14,194 nt of DNA from contig CAZQBV010000077.1 of NCBI GenBank assembly GCA_964592125.1, forward strand, positions 1 through 14,194, written 5' to 3'. Under the pieces are notes generated by a model that searched no databases, was not told the origin of the DNA, and was given only the letters and a program-made list of their open reading frames with translations. The position numbers and the translations under genes are program-made. Positions 1-5,988 of the stretch are shown here, piece after piece. Source of the DNA: UBA5399 sp964592125 (GTDB lineage Bacteria; Bacillota; Clostridia; Christensenellales; Christensenellaceae). Every line of letters begins with the position of its first letter. Position 1 is the first letter of the stretch.

Positions 1-1
1 A

Positions 2-145
2 GACCCAAGCCCAGATAAAGACGGTAAATTATATTTGGAATTTAACAAAGATCTGGAAGCACACAACGAAGCAGTGGCCAAATACAAGCCGATGTGGAGT
101 GCCTACGATAGTAAGAAAGCGCGTGAAGCCAATGCACAAGGTTGA
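2..145 (+). CDS. mltG: C-terminal end of a probable endolytic transglycosylase MltG/YceG (partial)
   Basis: An open frame enters from the left edge and runs 47 codons to a TGA at 143-145. The visible tail has the pattern D-x-x-G-x-L/Y...F-x-x-x-L-x-x-HN-x-AV-x-KY. This resembles the end of the MltG family (B. subtilis YrrL), where a conserved aromatic/FS...L-x-EHN-x-x-V-x-KY segment closes the catalytic domain. MltG is a membrane-anchored lytic transglycosylase that cuts nascent glycan strands. Its neighbour supports the call: in B. subtilis yrrL sits just upstream of the U32 peptidase genes yrrN/yrrO. After the HN...KY motif there are about 17 extra, charged, poorly conserved residues. It overlaps the next gene by 14 bases. 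The catalytic domain is outside the window, so the call rests on the tail and on synteny only. Confidence 0.55.
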   Translation, partial: DPSPDKDGKLYLEFNKDLEAHNEAVAKYKPMWSAYDSKKAREANAQG

Positions 146-1355
146 GCTATTGGCACCAGCCGGAAACTGGGAATGCTTAAAAACAGCATTGTATTTTGGA
201 GCAGATGCAATTTATGTGGCAGGAAAAAACTTTGGCCTGCGAGCCTTTGCCAACAACTTTAGCAATGAAGAATTGGCAGAGGTGGTGCAATATGTGCATG
301 CGATGGGTAAAAAGCTTTATGTTACGGTAAACGCTGTTCTTTTTAACAACGAAGTGGAAGCACTGGGGCTCTATCTTTCCTTTCTTTCGGAGATTGGGGT
401 AGATGCGGCCATCTTTTCAGACCCTGCCGTGCTATACACAGTACAGCAAAATGCCATCAATTTGCAACTGCATTTAAGCACGCAGGCGAATACCACAAAT
501 TATTTTTCAGCATCCTTTTGGCATGCGCAAGGCGTAAAGCGTATTGTGATGTCACGCGAGGCTACATTGCATGACATTGCCGAAATACGGCGTAAAACAC
601 CCGAGAACCTAGAGATAGAGGCGTTTGTGCATGGCGCTATGTGCATTGCCCACTCGGGAAGATGCCTTCTTAGCACGGCACTTACCGGCAGAAGTGGCAA
701 CAGGGGAGAATGCGCACAGCCTTGCCGTTGGGAGTATTACCTGCATGAGCAAGGCTACGAGGGAGAGTATTTCCAAATATCGGAAGATGAGCGGGGCACT
801 TATATTTTAAATTCCAAAGATTTGATGATGATAGAGCACATTCCCGCAATGGTAGATGCAGGAATCACTTCGTTTAAGGTGGAGGGGCGCATGAAATCGG
901 CATACTATGTTGCTTCTGTTATTAGCACCTACCGCAGGGCGATAGACAGCTATGTGAAGCAGGGCAAAAGTTATGTGTTCGACACTGCGCTAAAGGACGA
1001 ACTGGCCAATTCTGCAACACGAGGCTTTACCACGGGGTTCTTTTTTGGCAATCCCAAAGAGGAAGCGCAGGACATCGCCAGGGATATGGATTTGCGTAAA
1101 TATACATTTTGTGCAAAAGTAACAGGAAGCGCAGAGCCAGGTTTTATTACAGTGGAGCAACGCAATAAATTTAGCGTAGGCGAAAGCTTGGAGGTTCTGT
1201 CTCCCCATTTACAGGGCGCAAGTTTTACGGTGGATCATATAGAAAACAGTGAAGGGAATTTGCAACAAAGTGCGCCACATGCACAGCAGCAATTGGTGAT
1301 AAACTGCCCTTTCACCCTTTCTAAGGGCGACATTTTAAGGAGGCACGATAGTTGA
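132..1355 (+). CDS. trhP: U32 family peptidase, TrhP/YrrO-like (prephenate-dependent tRNA uridine hydroxylation)
   Basis: A 407-residue protein if started at the ATG at 132, which puts the family-typical N-terminus (x-x-x-ELLAPAGNWECLK) next to the start. An upstream in-frame start at 99 would add 11 non-conserved residues. The U32 signature E-x-F-x-x-G-A-M-C-x4-G-x-C-x-x-S lies at residues 163-181, followed by G-E-C-A-Q-P-C at 192-198. The four cysteines (171, 178, 194, 198) fit the proposed Fe-S site. A second family motif (NSKDL...FKVEGRMKS) starts near residue 227. Family knowledge: members such as E. coli YegQ/TrhP and B. subtilis YrrN/YrrO install 5-hydroxyuridine at tRNA position 34; others act on 23S rRNA (RlhA) or are collagenase-like. 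About 400 residues matches YrrO. The exact target is inferred. Its stop overlaps the next TTG start by four bases. Confidence 0.82.
   Translation: MHKVELLAPAGNWECLKTALYFGADAIYVAGKNFGLRAFANNFSNEELAEVVQYVHAMGKKLYVTVNAVLFNNEVEALGLYLSFLSEIGVDAAIFSDPAVLYTVQQNAINLQLHLSTQANTTNYFSASFWHAQGVKRIVMSREATLHDIAEIRRKTPENLEIEAFVHGAMCIAHSGRCLLSTALTGRSGNRGECAQPCRWEYYLHEQGYEGEYFQISEDERGTYILNSKDLMMIEHIPAMVDAGITSFKVEGRMKSAYYVASVISTYRRAIDSYVKQGKSYVFDTALKDELANSATRGFTTGFFFGNPKEEAQDIARDMDLRKYTFCAKVTGSAEPGFITVEQRNKFSVGESLEVLSPHLQGASFTVDHIENSEGNLQQSAPHAQQQLVINCPFTLSKGDILRRHDS
1337..1354 (+). promoter_or_regulatory. Strong ribosome binding site that fixes a TTG start
   Basis: AAGGAGG at 1337-1343 lies 8 bases before the TTG at 1352. 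That TTG overlaps the TGA of the upstream gene. The near-perfect Shine-Dalgarno sequence and correct spacing justify choosing TTG, because no ATG or GTG with a comparable site is near the N-terminus. Confidence 0.75.
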
Positions 1356-2200
1356 ATAAGATACGATTTGGCCCTGCTGGAAATTCCGAAGCATTTTATG
1401 ATAATGGGCACAAACATACATACGAAGCACCTAAATGGCTGTATGGCTTGGGGCTGAATGCCTTTGAATATTCGTTTGGCAGAGGCGCAAAGCTGAAAGA
1501 AGAAACTGGCGCAAAGATACGTGAGGAAGCAGAACGGTATGGCATACAAATGAGTGTGCATGCGCCTTATTATATTAATTTGGCCAATGATGCATTTGAA
1601 AAAAACTTGGCTTACTTTTTGGAAAGCAGCACTGCCGGAAGCTATATGGGCATAGGCAGGGTGGTGTTTCACCCCGGCTCGCCAGGCAAGCTGGCAAGAG
1701 GATTTGCCTTCTCCAACATAAAAAAGAATTTGGAAAATATCATTGTGGAAATGAAGCGTGAGGGATTTTCCCATTTAAAATACTGTGCAGAAACAATGGG
1801 CAAGGTAAATCAGATAGGCACACTGGAGGAAATCATTGAGCTATGCAGCTTGGATGACATGGTGTATCCTGCAATTGATTTTGGGCATTTGAATGCGCGT
1901 ACACAGGGCGGTATAAAAACCAAAGCGGACTATGCCGCCATACTGGATGCGCTGAAAAATGGCGTGGGGGAGGAAAAGTATCAAAACTTTCATGTTCATT
2001 TTTCACAAATAGAATATACAGCTATGGGAGAAAAGGTACATTTAACGTTGGAAGATACAACATATGGCCCCTTTTTCGAACCACTGGCAGAGCTTTTGGC
2101 AGAGCGCGCTTTAACACCCGTGATTATATGTGAGTCCAAAAATACGCAAGCCTTGGATGCGTTGAAGCTAAAGCAAATGTACGAGGCAAATATTGTATGA
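1352..2200 (+). CDS. Endonuclease IV-like TIM-barrel protein (AP endonuclease family 2)
   Basis: A 282-residue protein, close to the roughly 280 residues of E. coli Nfo, starting at TTG behind a strong Shine-Dalgarno. It has the sugar-isomerase/AP-endonuclease TIM-barrel fold: metal-ligand candidates fall at almost the same numbers as in Nfo, namely H70 (SVHAPYY), H107 (VFHPGS), E147 (CAETMGK), D176 and H179 (AIDFGHLN), H216 (HVHFS), H230 and E261 (IICES). The exception is the D-x-H pair of Nfo (D229, H231), which here reads K228-V-H230, so one acidic zinc ligand is replaced by lysine. The nearby H-F-S-x-I-E-Y and G-E-K-x-H features recall, from memory, an archaeal/clostridial subgroup often annotated simply as TIM barrel or deoxyribonuclease IV. 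A role in abasic-site repair is plausible but not certain. The stop overlaps the next start (ATGA). Confidence 0.75.
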   Translation: MNKIRFGPAGNSEAFYDNGHKHTYEAPKWLYGLGLNAFEYSFGRGAKLKEETGAKIREEAERYGIQMSVHAPYYINLANDAFEKNLAYFLESSTAGSYMGIGRVVFHPGSPGKLARGFAFSNIKKNLENIIVEMKREGFSHLKYCAETMGKVNQIGTLEEIIELCSLDDMVYPAIDFGHLNARTQGGIKTKADYAAILDALKNGVGEEKYQNFHVHFSQIEYTAMGEKVHLTLEDTTYGPFFEPLAELLAERALTPVIICESKNTQALDALKLKQMYEANIV

Positions 2201-3252
2201 ATAAGAAAAATGGAAATATTGTAAAACTGGATATTGCCGACGGGTATTTACTTACCTCGGAAGTAAATGTAGCATACACCACAGGATTTACTGGGGATAG
2301 TTCCGAGTTTTTGTCTATAGGCAATCAATCTTATTTTTTTACAGATTCTCGTTATACACAGCAGGCGGAAAAAGACCTTGATAAAAATGTGCAAATTATT
2401 ACCACCGGTGCGCCAGAGAGACTTTCCGCAATAAACAAATTACTGGTTGCCAGCAATGTAAAACGCCTTGCCATCGAAAAAGAAAATGTGACAGTAGCTC
2501 TTTTGGAAGAGTTCCAAAAGGTGTTTGGCGATCTTGTGTTATTGGATATTTCTCCACAGCTATTGAAAATGCGCGCTATAAAAACGCCAGCCGAACTGGA
2601 AAAAATTGAAAAGGCTGCAGCTGGCAATGAGATTGTACTGAAAGAGTTGCAAAAAATAATTCGAATTGGCATGAGTGAACTGGATCTGCGGGCAGAGCTG
2701 CTTTATTGCATCAATAAACAAGGTATGGATTCTGCCTTTACGCCTATTGTAGCAGCAGGCAAAAACAGTGCACTACCGCATGCCACTGTAACAGATTATA
2801 AATTGCAGCCAGGCGACTTTTTAACATTGGATTTTGGTTGCAAATATCAGGGATATTGTTCGGATATTACACGTACTTTTGGCATTGGAGATGTTGACGC
2901 GAAGCAGAAAAGCATATATGATATAGTAAGACAAGCACAGCAGGCCGCTTTGGATGTGGCATGTGTGGGAATGAGCACAAAAAATATAGATATGGCTGCA
3001 CGTTCTGTGATAGAAAAGAAAGGCTATGGCAGCTACTATCAGCATGGAACAGGGCATGGTGTTGGTTTGCAAATTCACGAACTTCCAGTGCTAAACCCAC
3101 GTTCTGATGAGTTGCTTGAACCCAATATGGTATATACAATAGAACCCGGCATATACATACCCGGTATGGGTGGTGTGCGCATAGAAGATATGTGCATTGC
3201 GGGCAGGGGTAACCTGTATGGGTTTTCTAAAGAATTAAATTTGATACAGTAG
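2197..3252 (+). CDS. M24B metallopeptidase, Xaa-Pro aminopeptidase type (YqhT/PepP-like)
   Basis: A 351-residue cytosolic peptidase. Residues 1-125 form the creatinase-like N-terminal domain (FFTDSRYT at 47-54 is typical). Residues about 130-350 form the pita-bread catalytic domain. All five dinuclear metal ligands are visible: D212 (LDFG), D223 (SDITRT), H287 (GTGHGVG), E316 (TIEPGIY) and E330 (GVRIED), with accessory histidines H195 (LPHA) and H294 (IHELP). The family removes N-terminal residues preceding proline, or cleaves Xaa-Pro dipeptides; PepP and PepQ activities cannot be separated by eye. Placement directly before efp matches yqhT-efp in B. subtilis. The possible link between proline peptide turnover and EF-P, which relieves polyproline stalling, is suggestive only. 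The start overlaps the upstream stop (ATGA at 2197-2200). Confidence 0.9.
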   Translation: MNKKNGNIVKLDIADGYLLTSEVNVAYTTGFTGDSSEFLSIGNQSYFFTDSRYTQQAEKDLDKNVQIITTGAPERLSAINKLLVASNVKRLAIEKENVTVALLEEFQKVFGDLVLLDISPQLLKMRAIKTPAELEKIEKAAAGNEIVLKELQKIIRIGMSELDLRAELLYCINKQGMDSAFTPIVAAGKNSALPHATVTDYKLQPGDFLTLDFGCKYQGYCSDITRTFGIGDVDAKQKSIYDIVRQAQQAALDVACVGMSTKNIDMAARSVIEKKGYGSYYQHGTGHGVGLQIHELPVLNPRSDELLEPNMVYTIEPGIYIPGMGGVRIEDMCIAGRGNLYGFSKELNLIQ

Positions 3253-3272
3253 ATTTTGGAGGTAGGTAGTTT

Positions 3273-3830
3273 ATGGTTTCAGCCGGAGAGTTTAGAAAAG
3301 GCATGACAGTGGAAATAGATGGTAGCGTTTGGGTTATTGTGGATTTTCAGCATGTTAAACCGGGCAAAGGTGCAGCATTTGTGCGCACAAAAATAAAGAA
3401 CGTAATACAGGGCAATGTATTGGAAAAAACATTCAATCCTTCGGATAAATTTCCCAAGGCACATGTGGATAGAAAAGAGATGCAATATTTGTATTCCGAT
3501 GGAGAACTTTATCATTTTATGGATACCGAGTCTTACGAGCAACTGCCTCTGAACTTGGGTATGGTGGAAGATGCGCTTCCTTACATGAAGGAAAACATGA
3601 ATGTAACCATAAAGTTTTTTAAGGGCGAGCCATTTTCTGTAGATCCGCCAAACTTTGTAGAAATGGAAATTACCGAAACAGACCCCGGCTTCAAGGGAGA
3701 TACGGCAACAGCAGGAAACAAACCTGCCATAACAGAAACAGGCGCAAAAGTAATGGTGCCACTGTTTATAGAAAAAGGCGATATGATTCGTATTGATACC
3801 AGAACCGGTGATTATATGGAGCGGGTGTAA
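3273..3830 (+). CDS. efp: Translation elongation factor P
   Basis: 185 residues, the standard bacterial EF-P length. It has a KOW-like N-terminal domain with the tip loop K-P-G-K-G (K32 at the tip), then an OB domain and the C-terminal OB domain containing D-P-P-x-F-V-E and ending T-G-D-Y-x-E-R-V. EF-P binds between the P and E sites and rescues ribosomes stalled on polyproline. In other bacteria the tip lysine is beta-lysylated (EpmA/B) or aminopentanolated (B. subtilis K32); no modification enzyme is encoded in this window. The Shine-Dalgarno GGAGGT at 3258-3263 is 9 bases before the ATG. It follows the M24 peptidase by 20 bases and probably belongs to the same transcription unit. I see no convincing terminator after it. 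Confidence 0.97.
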   Translation: MVSAGEFRKGMTVEIDGSVWVIVDFQHVKPGKGAAFVRTKIKNVIQGNVLEKTFNPSDKFPKAHVDRKEMQYLYSDGELYHFMDTESYEQLPLNLGMVEDALPYMKENMNVTIKFFKGEPFSVDPPNFVEMEITETDPGFKGDTATAGNKPAITETGAKVMVPLFIEKGDMIRIDTRTGDYMERV

Positions 3831-3866
3831 TATTATAGCCAACATGTTATGGAGTAGAACAAGGTG

Positions 3867-3904
3867 TTTATATTATTAATATAGTTATTTATAATCAATA
3901 TAAA
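3867..3904 (+). promoter_or_regulatory. Putative sigma-A promoter of the asp23-amaP-nusB unit, inside an AT inverted repeat
   Basis: TTTATA (3867-3872), a 17-base spacer and the consensus TATAAT (3890-3895) place a start of transcription near 3902 and leave a leader of about 49 bases before asp23. The -35 box lies in the left arm, TTTATATT (3867-3874), of an inverted repeat whose right arm, AATATAAA (3897-3904), overlaps the predicted start site. The surrounding 120-base gap is very AT-rich, so chance matches are easy. Nothing else is recognisable in 3831-3937. Confidence 0.5.
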
Positions 3905-3950
3905 TATAACCAACTAACAAACAACTAAAAAATTTTTGGAGGCGACCATT

Positions 3951-4403
3951 ATGGCAGAGACAAGTTTGACCACATCCAAAGACAATGCAATTAAAAAAGA
4001 GAGCAACGGTACTATCACTTTTGCAAGTGAGGTAATTGCTACCATTGCAGGTTTAGCTGCAATAGACATTCCGGGGGTAGCTGGCATGAGCGGTGGCTTT
4101 GTAGATGGTTTTGCAGAGCTGTTGGGAAGAAAAAATCTGACTAAGGGTATTAAAGTAGAAGTGGGTTCCGAGGAAGTGGCTGTGGATATCGCTCTTGTTG
4201 TAGATTACGGCACTCCCATTCCGGAAGTTGCAGATAACATTCAAACAAGTGTTATGAAAGCGATAGAAACAATGACTGGATTGAAAGTTGTAGAAGTAAA
4301 TATAAACGTACAGGGTATAAAAATAAAAGAGCAACAGATGCCCCAAGCTATCGTAAAAGCGAAGCCTAAGGCAGTGGAAGAAGAACCACCAAGGGTGAAA
4401 TAA
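3951..4403 (+). CDS. Asp23/Gls24 family envelope stress protein (YqhY-like)
   Basis: 150 residues, started at the ATG at 3951 because GGAGG (3938-3942) lies 8 bases upstream; a TTG at 3936 would add five residues without a site. The Asp23/Gls24 domain spans about residues 20-128: G-x-I-x-F-A-S-E-V-I-A near 20-30, then I-A-G-L-A-A...I-P-G-V-A, the L-V-V-D-Y-G strand near 82-87 and V-x-V-N-I-x-V-Q-G-I near 115-123. A charged, Lys/Pro/Glu-rich tail of about 25 residues follows. There is no signal peptide or membrane segment. In staphylococci Asp23 is an abundant soluble protein held at the membrane by AmaP, and an AmaP homologue follows here. In B. subtilis the equivalent gene yqhY lies just before nusB, as in this window. 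The biochemical function of the family is unknown. Confidence 0.93.
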   Translation: MAETSLTTSKDNAIKKESNGTITFASEVIATIAGLAAIDIPGVAGMSGGFVDGFAELLGRKNLTKGIKVEVGSEEVAVDIALVVDYGTPIPEVADNIQTSVMKAIETMTGLKVVEVNINVQGIKIKEQQMPQAIVKAKPKAVEEEPPRVK

Positions 4404-4423
4404 ACAATACGGTATTTTACTAT

Positions 4424-4453
4424 GATATACCCGATCATCTGATCGGGTATATC
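4424..4453 (+). terminator. Perfect intercistronic hairpin between asp23 and amaP (partial terminator or processing site)
   Basis: GATATACCCGATCA (4424-4437) and TGATCGGGTATATC (4440-4453) are exact reverse complements separated by two bases, giving about 13 pairs around a four-base loop. The following sequence (TGCTTTCTTGT) is only moderately T-rich, so this is not a textbook rho-independent terminator. It starts 21 bases after the asp23 stop and lies 120 bases before the amaP start. It could be a leaky terminator, a 3'-end stabiliser that raises asp23 expression over amaP, or a palindromic protein-binding site. A TTGACG at 4466-4471 could be a -35 box, but I find no good -10 at proper spacing. 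The rest of 4454-4559 holds nothing I recognise. Confidence 0.5.
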
Positions 4454-4572
4454 TGCTTTCTTGTGTTGACGTATACGCCTAGCTGGTATCTGCACGTTCT
4501 AGTTTGTTTGATGAATACAGGAAGTTTGGGTGGCTAGTACGTTGGTTTACAATTCTGCGGGAGGATAATTCT

Positions 4573-5130
4573 ATGAAGATGAAAGTAGGAACAAGGGTAG
4601 TCTTTACAATTTACATTCTGGTTATGGTGTTGTTTTGCCTATTTTTATTGGCTACTCTATTTGGCTTGGTAAACACGGCATATTTAACAGATACAACAAA
4701 CACCATAAGTAATGGTACATTTTGGTTTAAATTCCTTTACGCTGCAATCTTTATTGTTTTGGTGGTGGTTGGGATAGCTTTGTTGTTCTTCGGAATGAAA
4801 AAGGAAAACCCCAAAACTGCTAAAATTGCAGAGTTTGAAAATGGAAGCATTGTAATTACTGTAAAAGCGATTGAAGAACTGGTAGAGAAATATGTACGTG
4901 ATTTTGAAGATATCAAAGGCATGCATATTGCGGTTATTTCCAACACAGATACGATAGATATTAATTTAGAAGTTGCAGTAAAACCAGATACGGATATTCC
5001 TGCGCTAACAAAATCTTTGCAAAGCGGATTGATAGAAAGCATACAAGGACACACTGGTATTACGGTGCGCAAAAATAAAATTACAGTGATGGGACTGGAT
5101 GACAAGATAAAGCCAGCACAGATAGCGTAA
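4573..5130 (+). CDS. amaP: Alkaline shock response membrane anchor protein AmaP
   Basis: 185 residues from the ATG at 4573, chosen because GGAGG precedes it by about 8 bases; an upstream TTG at 4504 would add 23 residues and has no site. Two hydrophobic helices (about residues 9-33 and 53-74) flank a polar loop. They are followed by a C-terminal cytosolic domain (about 86-174) of the Asp23 type: G-S-I-V-I-T-V-x-A-I near 91-100 and G-I-T-V-R near 162-166. This architecture is that of AmaP, which anchors Asp23 at the membrane in S. aureus. The partner gene lies upstream and a DUF2273 gene lies downstream, the usual trio in Gram-positives. It is likely co-transcribed with asp23 through the intervening hairpin. 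Family assignment is firm, while its role in this organism is inferred. Confidence 0.88.
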   Translation: MKMKVGTRVVFTIYILVMVLFCLFLLATLFGLVNTAYLTDTTNTISNGTFWFKFLYAAIFIVLVVVGIALLFFGMKKENPKTAKIAEFENGSIVITVKAIEELVEKYVRDFEDIKGMHIAVISNTDTIDINLEVAVKPDTDIPALTKSLQSGLIESIQGHTGITVRKNKITVMGLDDKIKPAQIA

Positions 5131-5143
5131 AGAAGGTGGCATT

Positions 5144-5374
5144 ATGAAGGAATTATTGAATAAGTTTCCCATATGGTATGCCTCCAACAGGGGGCTGTTT
5201 TGGGGTCTAACAATAGGGCTTGCCATTGCCATACTATTTCTATCTATAGGTTTTTGGGCAACCCTTCTAATTATTGTATGTGTGGGAGTTGGGGCTCTAA
5301 TTGGTTCGCGCCCGGATATTCGTGCGGCTATTGTTGCATTTTTTACCACACTATTTAAAAGAAACAAGTCTTAG
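5144..5374 (+). CDS. DUF2273 small membrane protein of the Asp23-AmaP cluster
   Basis: 76 residues, with a short amphipathic N-terminus, two closely packed hydrophobic helices (about residues 18-36 and 38-55) and a basic C-terminus (F-K-R-N-K-S). Length, topology and the position directly after amaP match the DUF2273 family, found beside Asp23/AmaP genes in many Firmicutes. Its function is unknown; a structural role in the membrane-associated Asp23 complex is inferred from gene neighbourhood only. The start at 5144 follows an AAGGTGG-type site. The gap from amaP is 13 bases and the gap to nusB is 12 bases, so it sits inside one operon. Confidence 0.82.
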   Translation: MKELLNKFPIWYASNRGLFWGLTIGLAIAILFLSIGFWATLLIIVCVGVGALIGSRPDIRAAIVAFFTTLFKRNKS

Positions 5375-5386
5375 GGGAGCCACTGA

Positions 5387-5806
5387 ATGAGCAGAAAAAA
5401 CGCAAGGGAATGTGCTATGAAATTGCTGTATGAATACAGCATAACAGGGGAGTTAATCAATCCCCTGGAAAAAGAGGAAGCCTATTCTGATATTTATGAA
5501 TTAAACCTAGAAGGGGACGACATTACATATGTAAATCAGGTGTATAGCGAATTCACTTCCAAACAAGATGAGCTGGATAGCATTATTTCCCTCAACTCTC
5601 ATTCTTGGCGTATAGAACGTATATCCAAAGTAGATCTTGCTATCTTGCGTTTGGCCTTATTTGAGATGCGCTATATGAATATTCCGTCCAAAGTTTCTAT
5701 AAACGAGGCTGTGGAACTGGCAAAAAAATATTCTGCAGATAAATCATATAAATATATCAACGGCCTATTGGGTGGCTACTTAAAAGGCGAGGTAAATGAG
5801 GCCTAA
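5387..5806 (+). CDS. nusB: Transcription antitermination factor NusB
   Basis: 139 residues, the usual size. The N-terminus S-R-K-N-A-R-E-x-A-M-K-L-L-Y (2-15) is the arginine-rich first helix that contacts boxA RNA. The C-terminal half carries the family core: W-R-I-E-R-I-S-K-V-D-x-A-I-L-R (74-88), I-P-x-x-V-S-I-N-E-A-V-E-L-A-K-K-Y-S (99-116) and Y-I-N-G-L-L-G (123-129). With NusE (S10), NusB binds boxA in rRNA leaders and supports antitermination and rRNA maturation in the cytoplasm. An AGGGGAG-type ribosome site precedes the ATG. The neighbours match B. subtilis yqhY-nusB-folD. It is the last gene of its unit, and a strong terminator follows 22 bases after the stop. Confidence 0.96.
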   Translation: MSRKNARECAMKLLYEYSITGELINPLEKEEAYSDIYELNLEGDDITYVNQVYSEFTSKQDELDSIISLNSHSWRIERISKVDLAILRLALFEMRYMNIPSKVSINEAVELAKKYSADKSYKYINGLLGGYLKGEVNEA

Positions 5807-5827
5807 CTTCAGGATAAACCGTCTAAT

Positions 5828-5859
5828 AATACCACTTCCGTTTTGAAGTGGTATTTTTT
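5828..5859 (+). terminator. Rho-independent terminator after nusB
   Basis: AATACCACTTC (5828-5838) pairs perfectly with GAAGTGGTATT (5845-5855) around a six-base loop, and the right arm runs into six T residues (5854-5859). This is a canonical intrinsic terminator that separates the asp23-nusB unit from folD. Confidence 0.9.
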
Positions 5860-5940
5860 GCTTCCCCAAAACAGCTAAATCATGTACAATATGCAGTGGA
5901 GTATACTACTGATTCCTGCATTTAAAGCTAAAACCTAGTT

Positions 5941-5969
5941 TTGAACCGGAATTTGTATCACAGTATAAA
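5941..5969 (+). promoter_or_regulatory. Candidate sigma-A promoter for the folD-to-rpsA unit
   Basis: TTGAAC (5941-5946), a 17-base spacer and TATAAA (5964-5969) form a good sigma-A match. The predicted start near 5975-5976 falls on the folD Shine-Dalgarno (GGGAGG, 5975-5980), giving a leader of only about 13 bases. An alternative -10, TATACT at 5902-5907, would give a longer leader but has no convincing -35. The stretch 5860-5940 otherwise shows nothing I recognise. Confidence 0.4.
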
Positions 5970-5988
5970 AAATTGGGAGGTACGCAAT

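Noticed and set aside
1235..1774. 179-codon - strand frame across the trhP/endonuclease junction
   Set aside because: It spans two real + strand genes whose overlap and ribosome site are well supported, and it shows no family features.
3279..3845. 188-codon - strand frame opposite efp
   Set aside because: It covers a clear EF-P gene in antisense and its composition (Cys/His/Phe/Tyr-rich, no motif) is that of a reverse-complement shadow.
3838..3852. Short palindrome AACATGTT after efp as a possible terminator
   Set aside because: Only 8 bases with no loop and no T tract follow; it is too short to terminate and probably a chance palindrome.
4454..4572. A separate promoter for amaP (TTGACG at 4466) and a longer AmaP from TTG at 4504
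   Set aside because: No acceptable -10 lies at 16-18 bases, and the TTG has no ribosome site whereas the ATG at 4573 has a good one.
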